Below are positions 8,796 through 18,816 of a stretch of DNA of 64,000 bases, piece after piece; the stretch's first letter is position 1, and every line of letters starts with the position of its first letter. The position numbers and the translations under genes are program-made. Below the pieces are notes generated by a model. That model saw nothing but the letters and a program-made list of their open reading frames with translations. It ran no database searches and was not told the DNA's origin. The stretch spans positions 930,001 through 994,000 of the forward strand of contig NZ_NESD01000001.1 of assembly GCF_003063545.1 (NCBI RefSeq), read 5' to 3'. Source of the stretch: Limnohabitans sp. Jir61. Lineage in GTDB: Bacteria; Pseudomonadota; Gammaproteobacteria; Burkholderiales; Burkholderiaceae_C.

Positions 8796-9689
8796 ATGGC
8801 TGCAATTACCGCAAGCATGGTCGCTGAACTGCGCGCAAAAACCGACGCCCCCATGATGGAGTGCAAAAAAGCTTTGACTGAAGCCGAAGGCGACATGGCC
8901 AAAGCAGAAGAGTTGTTGCGCGTCAAGCTCGGCAGCAAAGCTGGTAAGGCTTCTAGCCGCGTGACCGCCGAAGGCGTTGTGACTAGCTTCATCAGTGGCA
9001 ACACTGGCGCTTTGTTGGAAGTGAACTGCGAAACCGACTTCGTGACCAAGAACGACAGTTTCTTGGCTTTGGCTCAAGCCGCTGCCAAGTTGGTGGCCGA
9101 GCACAACCCAGCTTCCATCGAAGCTTTGGGTGCTTTGGCATATGAGCAAGACAGCTTTGGCCCTACGCTCGAAGACGTGCGTAAAGGTTTGATTGGCAAG
9201 ATCGGCGAGAACATGAGCTTCCGCCGCTTCAAGCGTTTTGACGGCGCACACAAGTTGGCTGCTTACTTGCACGGCACACGCATTGGTGTGTTGGTCGAGT
9301 TCGACGGCGACGAAACAGCTGCTAAAGATGTGGCCATGCACGTGGCTGCGATGAAGCCAGTGGCTTTGACCAGCGCTGATGTGCCTGCTGACTTGATCGA
9401 AAAAGAACGTTCAGTCGCTGCAGCCAAGGCTGCTGAGTCTGGCAAGCCTGCTGACATCGTCACCAAGATGGTGGAAGGCTCTGTGCAGAAGTACCTCAAA
9501 GAGGTCTCTTTGTTCGACCAAACTTTCGTCAAGAATGACAAGCAAACCGTTGAGCAAATGCTCAAGGCTGCCAACACCAAAGTGGCTTCTTTCACCCTGT
9601 ATGTGGTGGGCGAAGGCATTGAGAAGAAGGTCGACGACTTTGCAGCCGAAGTGGCCGCCCAAGTCGCTGCCGCTAAGCAAACTGCTTAA
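8796..9689 (+). CDS. tsf: Translation elongation factor Ts
   Basis: A 297-residue EF-Ts, the guanine-nucleotide exchange factor that recycles EF-Tu-GDP. The N-terminal UBA-like domain ([20 protein letters not shown]) and the motif ETDFVTKND that contacts EF-Tu are intact, and the core and coiled-coil regions run to the expected length. The ATG is preceded by ACGGAGA. Context is the standard rpsB-tsf-pyrH-frr order. A strong terminator follows immediately (9694-9718), separating it from pyrH. Confidence 0.97.
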   Translation: MAAITASMVAELRAKTDAPMMECKKALTEAEGDMAKAEELLRVKLGSKAGKASSRVTAEGVVTSFISGNTGALLEVNCETDFVTKNDSFLALAQAAAKLVAEHNPASIEALGALAYEQDSFGPTLEDVRKGLIGKIGENMSFRRFKRFDGAHKLAAYLHGTRIGVLVEFDGDETAAKDVAMHVAAMKPVALTSADVPADLIEKERSVAAAKAAESGKPADIVTKMVEGSVQKYLKEVSLFDQTFVKNDKQTVEQMLKAANTKVASFTLYVVGEGIEKKVDDFAAEVAAQVAAAKQTA

Positions 9690-9693
9690 TCAC

Positions 9694-9718
9694 AAAGGGG
9701 GGCTTAGGCTCCCCTTTT
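9694..9718 (+). terminator. Rho-independent terminator after tsf
   Basis: AAAGGGGGGC-TTA-GGCTCCCCTTTT forms a stem of about ten pairs including one G-T, ending in a T-run five bases after the tsf stop. The next gene, pyrH, starts at 9768, so pyrH may rely on read-through or on a promoter in this short gap. Confidence 0.75.
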
Positions 9719-9767
9719 GATATCCCCCGTACATCACATTCAACTGCACACATCAAGGAGCCTTTTC

Positions 9768-10490
9768 ATGACCTCACCAAAGCCAGCCTACAAGCGTATT
9801 TTGCTCAAGCTGTCGGGGGAGGCCTTGATGGGCGATGATGCGTTCGGCATCAACCGCGCCACCATTGTTCGCATCGTGGACGAAGTGGCGGAAGTCATCA
9901 ACCTCGGCGTCGAGGTGGCCATCGTCATTGGTGGCGGCAACATTTTCCGCGGTGTTGCCGGTGGCTCTGTTGGCATGGACCGCGCCACAGCCGACTACAT
10001 GGGCATGTTGGCAACGGTAATGAACTCACTGGCCTTGGCAGATGCCATGAACAAAACAGGCTTGACCGCACGTGTCATGTCTGCCATTGCCATTGACCAA
10101 GTGGTCGAGCCCTATGTGCGCCCCAAAGCATTGCAATACCTCGAAGAGGGCAAAGTGGTGGTGTTTGCGGCCGGTACAGGTAACCCCTTCTTCACCACTG
10201 ACACTGCTGCTGCATTGCGCGGTGCTGAGATTGGTGCAGAGATGGTGCTCAAAGCCACCAAGGTTGACGGCGTCTACACAGCCGACCCCAAGAAAGACCC
10301 CAACGCGACGCGTTACAGCGACATCAGCTTTGACGACGCGATTGGTCAAAACCTTGGCATCATGGACGCCACTGCATTTGCGTTGTGCCGTGACCAAAAA
10401 TTGCCGATCAAGGTGTTCTCTATTTTCAAGAACGGCGCGCTCAAGCGCGTTGTCATGGGCGAAGACGAAGGCACTTTGGTGCACGCCTAA
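9768..10490 (+). CDS. pyrH: UMP kinase
   Basis: A 240-residue bacterial UMP kinase of the amino-acid-kinase fold, converting UMP to UDP with ATP in pyrimidine nucleotide synthesis. It shows [13 protein letters not shown] near the N-terminus, the glycine-rich IGGGNIFRG loop, and the nucleotide-binding [14 protein letters not shown] block. The ATG at 9768 has AAGGAG (9755-9760) in front; the frame continues upstream into the tsf terminator but that part is not family sequence. The E. coli enzyme is a hexamer activated by GTP and inhibited by UTP. It is followed by frr with a 48-base gap. Confidence 0.97.
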   Translation: MTSPKPAYKRILLKLSGEALMGDDAFGINRATIVRIVDEVAEVINLGVEVAIVIGGGNIFRGVAGGSVGMDRATADYMGMLATVMNSLALADAMNKTGLTARVMSAIAIDQVVEPYVRPKALQYLEEGKVVVFAAGTGNPFFTTDTAAALRGAEIGAEMVLKATKVDGVYTADPKKDPNATRYSDISFDDAIGQNLGIMDATAFALCRDQKLPIKVFSIFKNGALKRVVMGEDEGTLVHA

Positions 10491-10538
10491 TTTCCTAGTT
10501 TTTACGAACCTCACACTGCGCTGCCCCAGGAGCACAAC

Positions 10539-11099
10539 ATGACCATCGCTGACATCAAGAAAACCACCGAAACTAAAATGGGTCAATCCATTGCGGCCTT
10601 CAGCAATAGCCTGACCAAAATTCGCACAGGCCGTCCCAGCCCAGCCTTGTTGGATGCAGTGCAAGTCGATTACTACGGCTCCATGGTGCCGATCAGCCAA
10701 GTGGCCAACGTGTCGTTATTGGATGCCCGCACCCTGAGCGTGCAGCCTTGGGAAAAGCCCATGGGTGCCAAGATTGAAAAAGCCATCCGTGACAGCGATT
10801 TGGGTCTGAACCCTTCTTCCATGGGCGAGTTGATTCGCGTGCCAATGCCTCCGATGTCGGAAGAGCGCCGCAAAGAGTTGACCAAAGTGGTTCGCACCGA
10901 AGGCGAAAACGCCAAGATTGCCGTGCGCAATTTGCGTCGTGATGCCAACGAATCTGTGAAGAAATTGGTGAAAGACAAACTCGCTTCTGAAGACGACCAA
11001 AAACGTGCAGAAGCCGATATTCAAAAAGTGACTGATAGCCACATTGCTGAGATTGACAAGCTCATCGCCAGCAAAGAACAAGAAATCATGGCGGTCTAA
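10539..11099 (+). CDS. frr: Ribosome recycling factor
   Basis: A 186-residue RRF, which with EF-G splits post-termination ribosomes. The characteristic blocks are present: [13 protein letters not shown], the PWEKPM turn, [18 protein letters not shown] and the C-terminal RNLRRDANE helix. Length equals that of the E. coli protein (185). The ATG is preceded by AGGAGC. In most proteobacteria uppS follows; here the cdsA start comes only five bases after the frr stop. Confidence 0.97.
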   Translation: MTIADIKKTTETKMGQSIAAFSNSLTKIRTGRPSPALLDAVQVDYYGSMVPISQVANVSLLDARTLSVQPWEKPMGAKIEKAIRDSDLGLNPSSMGELIRVPMPPMSEERRKELTKVVRTEGENAKIAVRNLRRDANESVKKLVKDKLASEDDQKRAEADIQKVTDSHIAEIDKLIASKEQEIMAV

Positions 11100-11104
11100 G
11101 CCAG

Positions 11105-11941
11105 ATGCTCAAGCAACGCGTCATCACTGCGCTGGTTTTGTTGGCGGTGTTGCTGCCGGCTCTCTTGGCGGATACCGCTGAGCCTTTGGCTGGGCTCACC
11201 CTCGTTTTGATTGCTGCCGGTGCATGGGAGTGGGGCCGATTAAACGGTTTCGCCATGCGTGGTTCTTTGCGCGTGGCTGCAGTGTGTGTGACCTTGTGTT
11301 TGTTCGCATGGTCTGCACGCTGGGCATATCAAGCGCCTGCAAATATCTGGATCATCACAGGTGCTGCCTGGGTGCTGGTGGCCGGCTGGTTGATTCGCCA
11401 CGGCGTGGAACGCTGGGCCACCATTTCGCGTGCCTTGCGTTTAGTGGTGGGCGTGTTGGCTCTGTGGCTCACATGGGTGGCCATGTACCAAGCCAAAGTC
11501 ATAGGTGTTAACTTTTTGTTGTCGGTTCTGTTCTTGGTTTGGATGGCTGACGTTGCGGCATATTTTTCGGGTCGTGCGTTTGGCCGTCGCAAACTTGCAC
11601 CCGCCATTAGTCCTGGCAAAAGCTGGGAAGGTGTGTGGGGCGGCATGGTGGGCGTGTTGCTGATGGCTTGCGTGTGGATTTGGGTCGATACCCAATACGC
11701 GGTAGACAGTGAAAGCCTATATACCCGCCTGTACAACCGTGGAGCACCTTTTTTGGTGTTGGCGACACTGTTCCTCACCATGATGAGTGTGGCTGGTGAC
11801 TTGGTTGAGTCCTTGGTCAAGCGCAGTGCCGGCATGAAAGACAGCAGCCAATTGCTGCCAGGTCATGGTGGTGTGCTGGACCGTGTGGATGCACTGCTTC
11901 CCGCCTTGCCATTGGCCATGATGTTGGCGCAATCGGTTTGA
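11105..11941 (+). CDS. cdsA: Phosphatidate cytidylyltransferase (CDP-diglyceride synthase)
   Basis: A 278-residue integral membrane enzyme that makes CDP-diacylglycerol from phosphatidic acid and CTP, the branch point to all phospholipids. Hydrophobic segments run from the N-terminus (VITALVLLAVLLPALL) through most of the protein. The family signature is near the C-terminus: SVAGDLVESLVKRSAGMKD and LLPGHGGVLDRVDALL, with SPGKSWEGVWGG before it. It lies five bases after frr, where uppS is usually found, and its stop overlaps the earliest possible dxr start. Confidence 0.93.
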   Translation: MLKQRVITALVLLAVLLPALLADTAEPLAGLTLVLIAAGAWEWGRLNGFAMRGSLRVAAVCVTLCLFAWSARWAYQAPANIWIITGAAWVLVAGWLIRHGVERWATISRALRLVVGVLALWLTWVAMYQAKVIGVNFLLSVLFLVWMADVAAYFSGRAFGRRKLAPAISPGKSWEGVWGGMVGVLLMACVWIWVDTQYAVDSESLYTRLYNRGAPFLVLATLFLTMMSVAGDLVESLVKRSAGMKDSSQLLPGHGGVLDRVDALLPALPLAMMLAQSV

Positions 11942-11952
11942 CAAAAACACAC

Positions 11953-13152
11953 ATGGGCATGCAGCCACAACGCATCACGGTGCTGGGCTCGACCGGCTCA
12001 ATTGGCACCAATACCTTAGACGTCATTGCACGTCACCCGGATAGCTTTCAAGTCTTCGCGCTTTCTGGCGCCACGCAAGTGGATTTGATGCTGCGCCAAT
12101 GTGCGCAGTTCAAACCGCGCTTTGCCGTGATGGTGGAGTCGCAAGCTGCGCAACAACTCAAAGACAAAATTAAAGCAGAAGGCTTGGCTACCGAAGTGCT
12201 TACTGGCCCTGCGGCTTTAGATGAGATTTCTGCTCACCCAGAGGTCGACGCTGTGATGGCTGCCATTGTGGGCGCTGCTGGTTTGTCACCTTGCTTAGCT
12301 GCGGCGCGCGCCGGCAAGCGTTTGTTGTTGGCGAATAAAGAAGCCTTGGTGGTTGGCGCTGAAGTATTTTTAGATGCCGTCAAACAAGGTGGTGCCACGC
12401 TGCTGCCCATTGACAGCGAACACTCCGCTATTTTTCAGTCATTGCCAGAAGATGCATCGACTTGGGATGCGCGTGTGGAAAAAATCATCCTCACGGCATC
12501 TGGTGGGCCGTTTCGCACACGCGACTTAGCCACCTTAAAAGACGTCACACCTGAACAAGCGTGTGCGCACCCCAATTGGGTGATGGGACGCAAAATTTCG
12601 GTGGACTCCGCAACCATGATGAACAAAGCGCTCGAGGTGATTGAGGCGCGTTACTTGTTTGGCTTGTCTCCTGAGCGCTTAGAGGTGGTGATTCATCCCC
12701 AAAGCATCATCCATTCGATGGTGCAGTACCGCGATATGTCGGTGGTGGCTCAGTTGGGCACGCCCGATATGCGTGTACCCATTGCCTATGGTTTGAGCTG
12801 GCCAGAGCGCATGACTTCTGGTGCGCAAGCTTTGGACTTTCATGCCTTGTCAGCCATGACCTTTGAAGCATTGGATGATCACGGTCACCCCGAACGTTTT
12901 GCAGGTATTCATTTGGCGTGGGATGCCTTGCGTGGTCCACGCGGTACAACTGCTGTGCTCAATGCGGCCAATGAAATTGCAGTTGCTGCGTTTTTGGAGC
13001 GTCGTATTCGTTTTGATCAAATCCATGCGGTGAATCAAAACTGCATGGCGCACCTGTCGCCAGCTGCACCGAACAGCTTGGACGATTTATTGGCACTCGA
13101 TGCGCAAGCGCGCGCAGTGGCTGAAGACGCTGTGCGTTTGTTGGCTAAATAA
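11953..13152 (+). CDS. dxr: 1-deoxy-D-xylulose 5-phosphate reductoisomerase
   Basis: A 399-residue DXR (IspC), the NADPH- and metal-dependent second step of the MEP isoprenoid pathway and the target of fosmidomycin. The NADPH-binding GSTGSIGTNTLDV is at the N-terminus, followed by LANKEALVVGAEV, the metal/substrate site PIDSEHSAIFQ and the HPQSIIHSMV segment. Three starts are possible: TTG 11938 (overlapping the cdsA stop), ATG 11953 and ATG 11959; I use 11953. A ribosome site is weak, as expected for a coupled gene. It precedes rseP by three bases. Confidence 0.95.
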   Translation: MGMQPQRITVLGSTGSIGTNTLDVIARHPDSFQVFALSGATQVDLMLRQCAQFKPRFAVMVESQAAQQLKDKIKAEGLATEVLTGPAALDEISAHPEVDAVMAAIVGAAGLSPCLAAARAGKRLLLANKEALVVGAEVFLDAVKQGGATLLPIDSEHSAIFQSLPEDASTWDARVEKIILTASGGPFRTRDLATLKDVTPEQACAHPNWVMGRKISVDSATMMNKALEVIEARYLFGLSPERLEVVIHPQSIIHSMVQYRDMSVVAQLGTPDMRVPIAYGLSWPERMTSGAQALDFHALSAMTFEALDDHGHPERFAGIHLAWDALRGPRGTTAVLNAANEIAVAAFLERRIRFDQIHAVNQNCMAHLSPAAPNSLDDLLALDAQARAVAEDAVRLLAK

Positions 13153-13155
13153 ACC

Positions 13156-14526
13156 ATGACCCTTTTTGCTTTCCTGCTCGCACTCGGTGTCCTCATCACC
13201 GTGCACGAGTGGGGTCACTACCGCGTTGCGGTGGCTTGTGGCGTGAAGGTTCTCACATTCTCGATTGGCTTTGGCAAACCCTTGCTGCGTTGGAAATCGC
13301 GTAAACCTTTTGCAGGACAAGACACAGAGTTTTGCATCAGCCTGATCCCCTTGGGTGGCTACGTCAAGATGCTTGATGAAAACCAAGCCGATGTTGCGCC
13401 GCAAGATTTGCCTATGGCGTTTAACCGTCAGCCCTTATGGGCGCGTGCCGCCATCGTGTCCGCCGGACCGTTAGCCAATTTGATTTTGGCTGTTTGTTTA
13501 TATGCTGCTACTTTTTGGATCGGGCAGTACGAAACACAAGCCACTTTGGCATCCCCTGTGTCAGGTTCAGTTGCCGATGCGGCAGGCTTGCGCGGCGGTG
13601 ATACGGTCTTGCGTGCAGGTGTTTCTGCTGAATCCATGCATGAAGTAGTGTCGCTCGATGCGCTGCGCTGGTGGATGCTTCAGCAAGATGCCTCGCCCGT
13701 GTATTTAGAGGTCCAGCCACAGGGGAGAAAAACGTCGCAAGTGTTGCGTTTGTCTGAGCTGTCAGAAAACGCCGTCTCGAAAGACTCCAATCCTTGGCAA
13801 GCGCGGGGATTGACCGGCGCTTGGAGCCGGGCGGTATTGGGGGATGTTCAACTCGGTATGCCAGCGCATGCGGCTGGATTGTTACGACATGACGAAGTCT
13901 TACGCATCGATGGCCACCCCGTGAGTGATGCCGGTATGTTCCGCGCAATGGTCCGTGCGAGTGGGCAGACTCATGTACCGAGCCTACAAACTTGGGATAT
14001 TTTGCGTGATGGTCATTTGATCCAGATTGACGTTCAGCCTGACCAAGCCAAAGAAAACGGTAAACAAATTGGACGCATCGGGGCGCAAGTAGGGGAGTCG
14101 CCAGCCAAGGTATGGATCCAATACAGTTTCCTCGATGGCATCGACAAAGCGATTGACCAAACGTGGGAAGTCATGGTCATGACGCTCGACATGCTCTGGC
14201 GCTTAGTCACAGGGGATGCATCGCTAGATAACTTGAGCGGGCCGCTGGCAATGGCAGACTATGCGGGGCGTTCTGTCAGTTTGGGTATTGGCTCTTATTT
14301 GAGCTATTTAGCTTTGCTCAGCGTCAGTTTGTGCGTGTTTAATCTGCTGCCTTTGCCGGTGCTCGATGGTGGGCACCTGTTGTATTATGTTTACGAGGCA
14401 TGCACAGGTCATCCTCCTTCGTCTGCGTGGCTTGAAATTACGCAGCGCGCAGGTTTGGCGATGCTTGTGGCACTGATGTTTTTCTCTCTTTTTAACGACG
14501 TGGTTCGCCTGGGTTGGCTTCCATAA
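13156..14526 (+). CDS. rseP: RIP metalloprotease RseP
   Basis: A 456-residue site-2 protease that cleaves membrane-embedded anti-sigma factors (RseA in E. coli) and remnant signal peptides. The zinc motif HEWGH is at residues 17-21 within the first membrane segment. Two PDZ-like regions occupy the middle, and the C-terminal membrane motif NLLPLPVLDGGH provides the third ligand. Length matches E. coli RseP (450). It sits between dxr and bamA, the standard order. The bamA start lies 17 bases after its stop. Confidence 0.95.
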   Translation: MTLFAFLLALGVLITVHEWGHYRVAVACGVKVLTFSIGFGKPLLRWKSRKPFAGQDTEFCISLIPLGGYVKMLDENQADVAPQDLPMAFNRQPLWARAAIVSAGPLANLILAVCLYAATFWIGQYETQATLASPVSGSVADAAGLRGGDTVLRAGVSAESMHEVVSLDALRWWMLQQDASPVYLEVQPQGRKTSQVLRLSELSENAVSKDSNPWQARGLTGAWSRAVLGDVQLGMPAHAAGLLRHDEVLRIDGHPVSDAGMFRAMVRASGQTHVPSLQTWDILRDGHLIQIDVQPDQAKENGKQIGRIGAQVGESPAKVWIQYSFLDGIDKAIDQTWEVMVMTLDMLWRLVTGDASLDNLSGPLAMADYAGRSVSLGIGSYLSYLALLSVSLCVFNLLPLPVLDGGHLLYYVYEACTGHPPSSAWLEITQRAGLAMLVALMFFSLFNDVVRLGWLP

Positions 14527-14543
14527 GTCCCCTGATATACCTC

Positions 14544-16850
14544 ATGAACATGCAACTATTTCAATTCCGTCGCACCACATTGGCACAAACCGTAGCATTG
14601 ATTGCCGGGTCGATGATGGCGTTCAATGCGTTTGCCGCTGCCCCATTCAATGTGCGCGATATTCGCGTTGAAGGGTTGCAACGCATTGAACCTGGTACTG
14701 TGTTTGCATCCATTCCATTTAGGGTGGGTGACGACTACACAGATGAAAAAGGTGCTGCAGCTATTCGTAGTTTGTATGCGCTCGGCATATTTAAGGATGT
14801 GCGTATTGAAGTCAATGGTGATGTCTTAGTCTTGATTGTCGAAGAGCGTCCAAACATTGCAGCAGTGGAATTCATTGGTACCAAAGAATTCGACAAAGAC
14901 ACCTTGAAAAAAGCACTCAAAGACATTGGTTTAGCAGAAGGTCGTCCGTTTGACAAAGCCTTGGCAGACCGTGCAGAACAAGAGTTGAAGCGTCAATACG
15001 TTAATCGAAGCTTATATGGTGCTGAAATCATTACTACTATCACACCTGCAGAGCGCAACCGTGTGAATTTGTCTTTCACTGTGGTGGAAGGTGACTTGGC
15101 CAAGATCAAAGAAATGCGTGTCGTAGGCAGCAAAGCATTTGATGAATCTAAGCTGCTGGATCAGTTCGATCAAGGTACAGGCAATTGGTTGAGTTGGTAT
15201 ACCAAGTCAGATCGCTATTCACGCACCAAACTTAATGCGGATTTGGAAACTTTGCGTGCTTGGTATTTGGCGCGTGGTTACCTAGAGTTTCGTATCGACT
15301 CCACTCAGGTGGCAATTTCGCCCAATAAACAAGACATCAGCATCACCATCAATGTGACAGAAGGGGATCGATTTGTGGTCTCCGAAGTGGCGATGGAAGG
15401 CTACTACTTGGGCAAGGACGATGAGTTCAAGTCATTGGTTGAAATCAAGGCAGGGCAGGCCTACAACGCAGATGATGTCGCACGGACCACGAAAGCGTTC
15501 AATGAGTATTTTGGCAATTTCGGTTTTGCGTTTGCTCGTACCGATGTCCGACCAGAGATTGATCGTGCGACCAATCGCGTGAAGCTCGTTCTCGTGGCAG
15601 ACCCCGCGCGTCGTGCGTATGTGCGTCGTATCAATATTGCAGGCAACAACCGTACGCGCGATCAAATCGTCCGTAGAGAATTTCGCCAGACCGAATCGTC
15701 TTGGTATGACGGTGAAAAAATTCGTTTGTCGCGTGATCGTGTGAATCGCTTGGGTTACTTTAAGGATGTTGAAATCGACACGCAAGAAGTGCCATCGACT
15801 CAAGACCAAGTGGATTTGAATGTCAATGTGGTCGAAAAACCTACAGGTATGTTGACGCTGGGTGCTGGCTTCTCGAGCGCCGAAAAGGTCACATTTTCTT
15901 TTGGTATTCAACAAGACAATGTGTTTGGATCAGGGCATAACTTGGGTTTGCAGGTGAGTACGAGTAAGTACAACCAGTATTACGTGATCAACACTACAGA
16001 TCCTTATTTCACAGAAGATGGCGTGTCAAGAACGTTTGAGTTTTATCACCGCTCTAGCAAACCTTATGTTGAACAGGGCGGAAATTACCGTTTGATTACT
16101 TCAGGCTTGGCGACCAGATTTGGATTGCCCTTCAGCGAGCTTGATCGTATTTTTGTCGGTGTTGCAGCTGAGAAAACTGAGCTAGTTCCTGGTACGAACA
16201 TGCTAGGGGTCCATGCAGAGCTTTGCCAAAGATTTGGTTGCATTGCTCAAAACTTGCCAGTGACTGCTGGCTGGGCAAGGGATAGCCGTGACAGTTATTT
16301 AAATCCAAACAGTGGCAAGTTCATCCGCTTCAACACTGAAGTTGGCGCCGCCGGAGATGCGCGTTACGCCAAGATGGGTGGACAGTACCAGCAGTATTTC
16401 CCGCTGACAAAGCAATATACCTTCGCCTTCAATGCTGATTTAGGGTCGGGTAGGGGATTGAGTGGACAAACGCTGCCTTTTTATAAAAACTACTATTCCG
16501 GCGGCTTGGGTTCCGTGCGTGGTTTCGAACAAGGCACTTTAGGTCCTCGCGACATTACAGGCCCTGTCATTGGTGGTGCGAAAAAGGTCACATTGAATTC
16601 TGAGTTTTTGATGCCTTTCCCAGGTGCTGGCAATGATAGAACGCTGCGTTTGTACGGTTTTTATGACATGGGTAATGTTTACGGTGAATTCGAAAAAGTT
16701 GACTTAGGTCTTTTACGCAGCGCATACGGCGTCGGGCTGAGTTGGGTCTCTCCCATGGGGCCTTTGCGTTTTGCTTGGGCACGTCCAGTCAGGTCATTCC
16801 CAGGGGATAGAATTCAACAATTGCAATTCCAAATTGGGACGTCTTTCTGA
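14544..16850 (+). CDS. bamA: Outer membrane protein assembly factor BamA
   Basis: A 768-residue Omp85 protein, the essential core of the BAM complex that inserts beta-barrel proteins. An N-terminal signal peptide (about residues 1-32, ending AFNAFAAA) is followed by FNVRDIRVEGLQRIEPG, the start of the first of five POTRA domains. The C-terminal half is the 16-strand barrel, ending in ...QLQFQIGTSF with the terminal Phe that typifies outer-membrane barrels. An internal GSVRGFEQG matches the conserved VRGF/Y loop. The ATG at 14544 gives a proper signal peptide. It overlaps skp by one base. Confidence 0.96.
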   Translation: MNMQLFQFRRTTLAQTVALIAGSMMAFNAFAAAPFNVRDIRVEGLQRIEPGTVFASIPFRVGDDYTDEKGAAAIRSLYALGIFKDVRIEVNGDVLVLIVEERPNIAAVEFIGTKEFDKDTLKKALKDIGLAEGRPFDKALADRAEQELKRQYVNRSLYGAEIITTITPAERNRVNLSFTVVEGDLAKIKEMRVVGSKAFDESKLLDQFDQGTGNWLSWYTKSDRYSRTKLNADLETLRAWYLARGYLEFRIDSTQVAISPNKQDISITINVTEGDRFVVSEVAMEGYYLGKDDEFKSLVEIKAGQAYNADDVARTTKAFNEYFGNFGFAFARTDVRPEIDRATNRVKLVLVADPARRAYVRRINIAGNNRTRDQIVRREFRQTESSWYDGEKIRLSRDRVNRLGYFKDVEIDTQEVPSTQDQVDLNVNVVEKPTGMLTLGAGFSSAEKVTFSFGIQQDNVFGSGHNLGLQVSTSKYNQYYVINTTDPYFTEDGVSRTFEFYHRSSKPYVEQGGNYRLITSGLATRFGLPFSELDRIFVGVAAEKTELVPGTNMLGVHAELCQRFGCIAQNLPVTAGWARDSRDSYLNPNSGKFIRFNTEVGAAGDARYAKMGGQYQQYFPLTKQYTFAFNADLGSGRGLSGQTLPFYKNYYSGGLGSVRGFEQGTLGPRDITGPVIGGAKKVTLNSEFLMPFPGAGNDRTLRLYGFYDMGNVYGEFEKVDLGLLRSAYGVGLSWVSPMGPLRFAWARPVRSFPGDRIQQLQFQIGTSF

Positions 16851-17356
16851 TGACTATATTTACTCGTCAAATTTTCTTAGCTGTTGTGTTGGGTTTGGCT
16901 GCGTTTTGTGCGCAAGCTGAAGAAATCCGTATTGGCTTTATCAATACCGACCGAATTTTCAAAGAGTCCAATACAGCCAAGCAAGCGCAGGCTAAGTTGG
17001 AACAAGAATTTTCTAAGCGCGAAAAAGATTTGGTTGATGCTGAAAAGTCTTTCAAATCTGCCGTTGAAAAATTCGAGCGCGAAGCACCCACTCTGTCTGA
17101 GTCGCAACGCATGTCGCGTCAAAAACAACTGGGCGAACAAGACCGCGATTTCCAACGCAAGCGCCGTGAGTTCCAAGAGGAGCTCAATGCACGCAAAAAC
17201 GAAGAGTTTCAACAAGTGCTCGAGCGCGCCAATCGCGTGATCAAGCAAGTGGCTGAAGCTGAAAAATATGACCTGGTGTTGCAGGAAGCTGTCTACATCA
17301 ACCCCAAGCACGACATCACCGACAAAGTGCTGAAGGTCATCAACGCCGCTAAATAA
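16850..17356 (+). CDS. skp: Periplasmic chaperone Skp (OmpH family)
   Basis: A 168-residue Skp-family chaperone that escorts unfolded outer-membrane proteins from the Sec translocon to BAM. A signal peptide ends at AQA (residue 23). The mature part starts [14 protein letters not shown] and continues as a long, highly charged coiled coil (tentacle helices), ending in strands ([18 protein letters not shown]). Stop and start overlap in TGATG with bamA, implying translational coupling, and the gene leads into lpxD. Confidence 0.93.
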   Translation: MTIFTRQIFLAVVLGLAAFCAQAEEIRIGFINTDRIFKESNTAKQAQAKLEQEFSKREKDLVDAEKSFKSAVEKFEREAPTLSESQRMSRQKQLGEQDRDFQRKRREFQEELNARKNEEFQQVLERANRVIKQVAEAEKYDLVLQEAVYINPKHDITDKVLKVINAAK

Positions 17357-17363
17357 TCCTGCC

Positions 17364-18347
17364 GTGGCACTGAGTCTCGGCCAGATCATCGAAAGCTTGG
17401 GTGGTCGCCTGATTGGCGATCCCAAGCATCTCATACAGAAACTCGCACCGCTTGACACCGCTCAAGCCAACGCGCTGAGTTTTTTAAGCAATCCCAAATA
17501 CCAATCGCAACTCGCCACCACACAGGCGGGCTGTGTCATTGTGTCGCCTGCAGTCGCAGAGGCTTCCAAGGTCTCTGCTGCTTTGATCGTGGCAGACAAC
17601 CCGTATTACTACTTTGCACGTCTCAGTCAATTGTGGCGTCAGCACACACGTATCAATGACGAGCCTTTGGTTCATCCCAGCGCCGTGATTCATCCTAAAG
17701 CCCATGTGGATGCCAGTGCGCGCATTGGTCCGCTATGTGTGATCGAGCGTGGTGCATCCATCGGCGCGAACACTTGGCTCAAATCAGGCATCACCGTGGG
17801 TGAAGATTGCCGCATCGGTGAGCGCTGCATCGTGCACGCGGGTGTGGTAATCGGGGCTGACGGCTTTGGCTTTGCGTTGTTTGAAGGACGCTGGGAAAAG
17901 ATTGAACAATTGGGTGCGGTTCGTATCGGTAACGATGTGGAAATCGGTGCCAACACCTGCATCGACCGCGGCGCTTTGGATGACACCATCATCGAAGACG
18001 GTGTCAAGCTCGACAACTTGGTGCAAATCGGCCACAACGTGCACGTGGGCGCCAATACGGCCATGGCCGGTTGTGCCGGCGTGGCAGGCAGTGCGCGCAT
18101 TGGTGCCAATTGCACGGTTGGTGGTGGTGCGATTGTTTTAGGCCACTTGGAACTTGTCGATGGTGTGCATGTTTCTGCCGCTTCGGTGGTCATGCGCTCC
18201 ATTCGTCAGCCTGGTCAATACAGTGGCGTGTTCCCGATCGACGACAATGCGTCGTGGGAGAAAAACGCCGCCACGCTGCGCCAATTGCACCGCTTGCGCG
18301 ACCGCATCAAATCTCTTGAATCCGTTTTAGAAAGTCAGAAAAAATGA
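17364..18347 (+). CDS. lpxD: UDP-3-O-(3-hydroxyacyl)glucosamine N-acyltransferase
   Basis: A 327-residue LpxD, the third step of lipid A synthesis. An N-terminal uridine-binding domain is followed by a left-handed beta-helix built of hexapeptide repeats ([20 protein letters not shown] and similar) and a C-terminal helix. The active-site histidine region QIGHNVHVG is present. The start is GTG at 17364, seven bases after skp; no ATG fits. Its stop overlaps the fabZ start by ATGA. Confidence 0.95.
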   Translation: MALSLGQIIESLGGRLIGDPKHLIQKLAPLDTAQANALSFLSNPKYQSQLATTQAGCVIVSPAVAEASKVSAALIVADNPYYYFARLSQLWRQHTRINDEPLVHPSAVIHPKAHVDASARIGPLCVIERGASIGANTWLKSGITVGEDCRIGERCIVHAGVVIGADGFGFALFEGRWEKIEQLGAVRIGNDVEIGANTCIDRGALDDTIIEDGVKLDNLVQIGHNVHVGANTAMAGCAGVAGSARIGANCTVGGGAIVLGHLELVDGVHVSAASVVMRSIRQPGQYSGVFPIDDNASWEKNAATLRQLHRLRDRIKSLESVLESQKK

Positions 18348-18787
18348 GCATGGACATTCATCAAATCTTGAAACAGTTGCCACACCGTTATCCATTTTTG
18401 TTGGTGGACCGCGTGATGGAAATTGAAAAGGGCAAAAGCATCAAGGCACTCAAGAATGTGACCATGAATGAGCCGTTCTTCGGCGGCCACTTTCCGCATC
18501 ACCCTGTTATGCCCGGTGTGTTGATCTTGGAAGCTTTGGCGCAAGCTGCAGCCTTGTTGGCTTTTGACACCTTGGGCGCTGCGCCCGATGACAAGACCGT
18601 GTATTACTTTGCTGGCATTGACGGTGCGCGTTTCAAGCGTCCTGTTGAGCCAGGCGATCAGCTCATCTTAGAAGTTGAGTTGGACCGCATGAAGGCCGGT
18701 ATCTTTAAATTCAAAGCACGCGCCAAAGTGGGCGACGTCGTGGCGACCGAAGCTGATTTGATGTGCACCATGCGCTCTATCGCTTAA
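18344..18787 (+). CDS. fabZ: 3-hydroxyacyl-[acyl-carrier-protein] dehydratase FabZ
   Basis: A 147-residue hot-dog-fold dehydratase of fatty acid synthesis that acts on 3-hydroxyacyl-ACP. The catalytic residues are visible as H49 ([13 protein letters not shown]) and E63 (LILEALAQ). [11 protein letters not shown] at the N-terminus is typical. It sits between lpxD and lpxA, where it shares the hydroxyacyl-ACP pool with lipid A synthesis; LpxC-FabZ balance is regulated in E. coli. The start overlaps the lpxD stop. Confidence 0.96.
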   Translation: MSMDIHQILKQLPHRYPFLLVDRVMEIEKGKSIKALKNVTMNEPFFGGHFPHHPVMPGVLILEALAQAAALLAFDTLGAAPDDKTVYYFAGIDGARFKRPVEPGDQLILEVELDRMKAGIFKFKARAKVGDVVATEADLMCTMRSIA

Positions 18788-18816
18788 AGATTAATCAACA
18801 AGCTAAACAGCAGACG

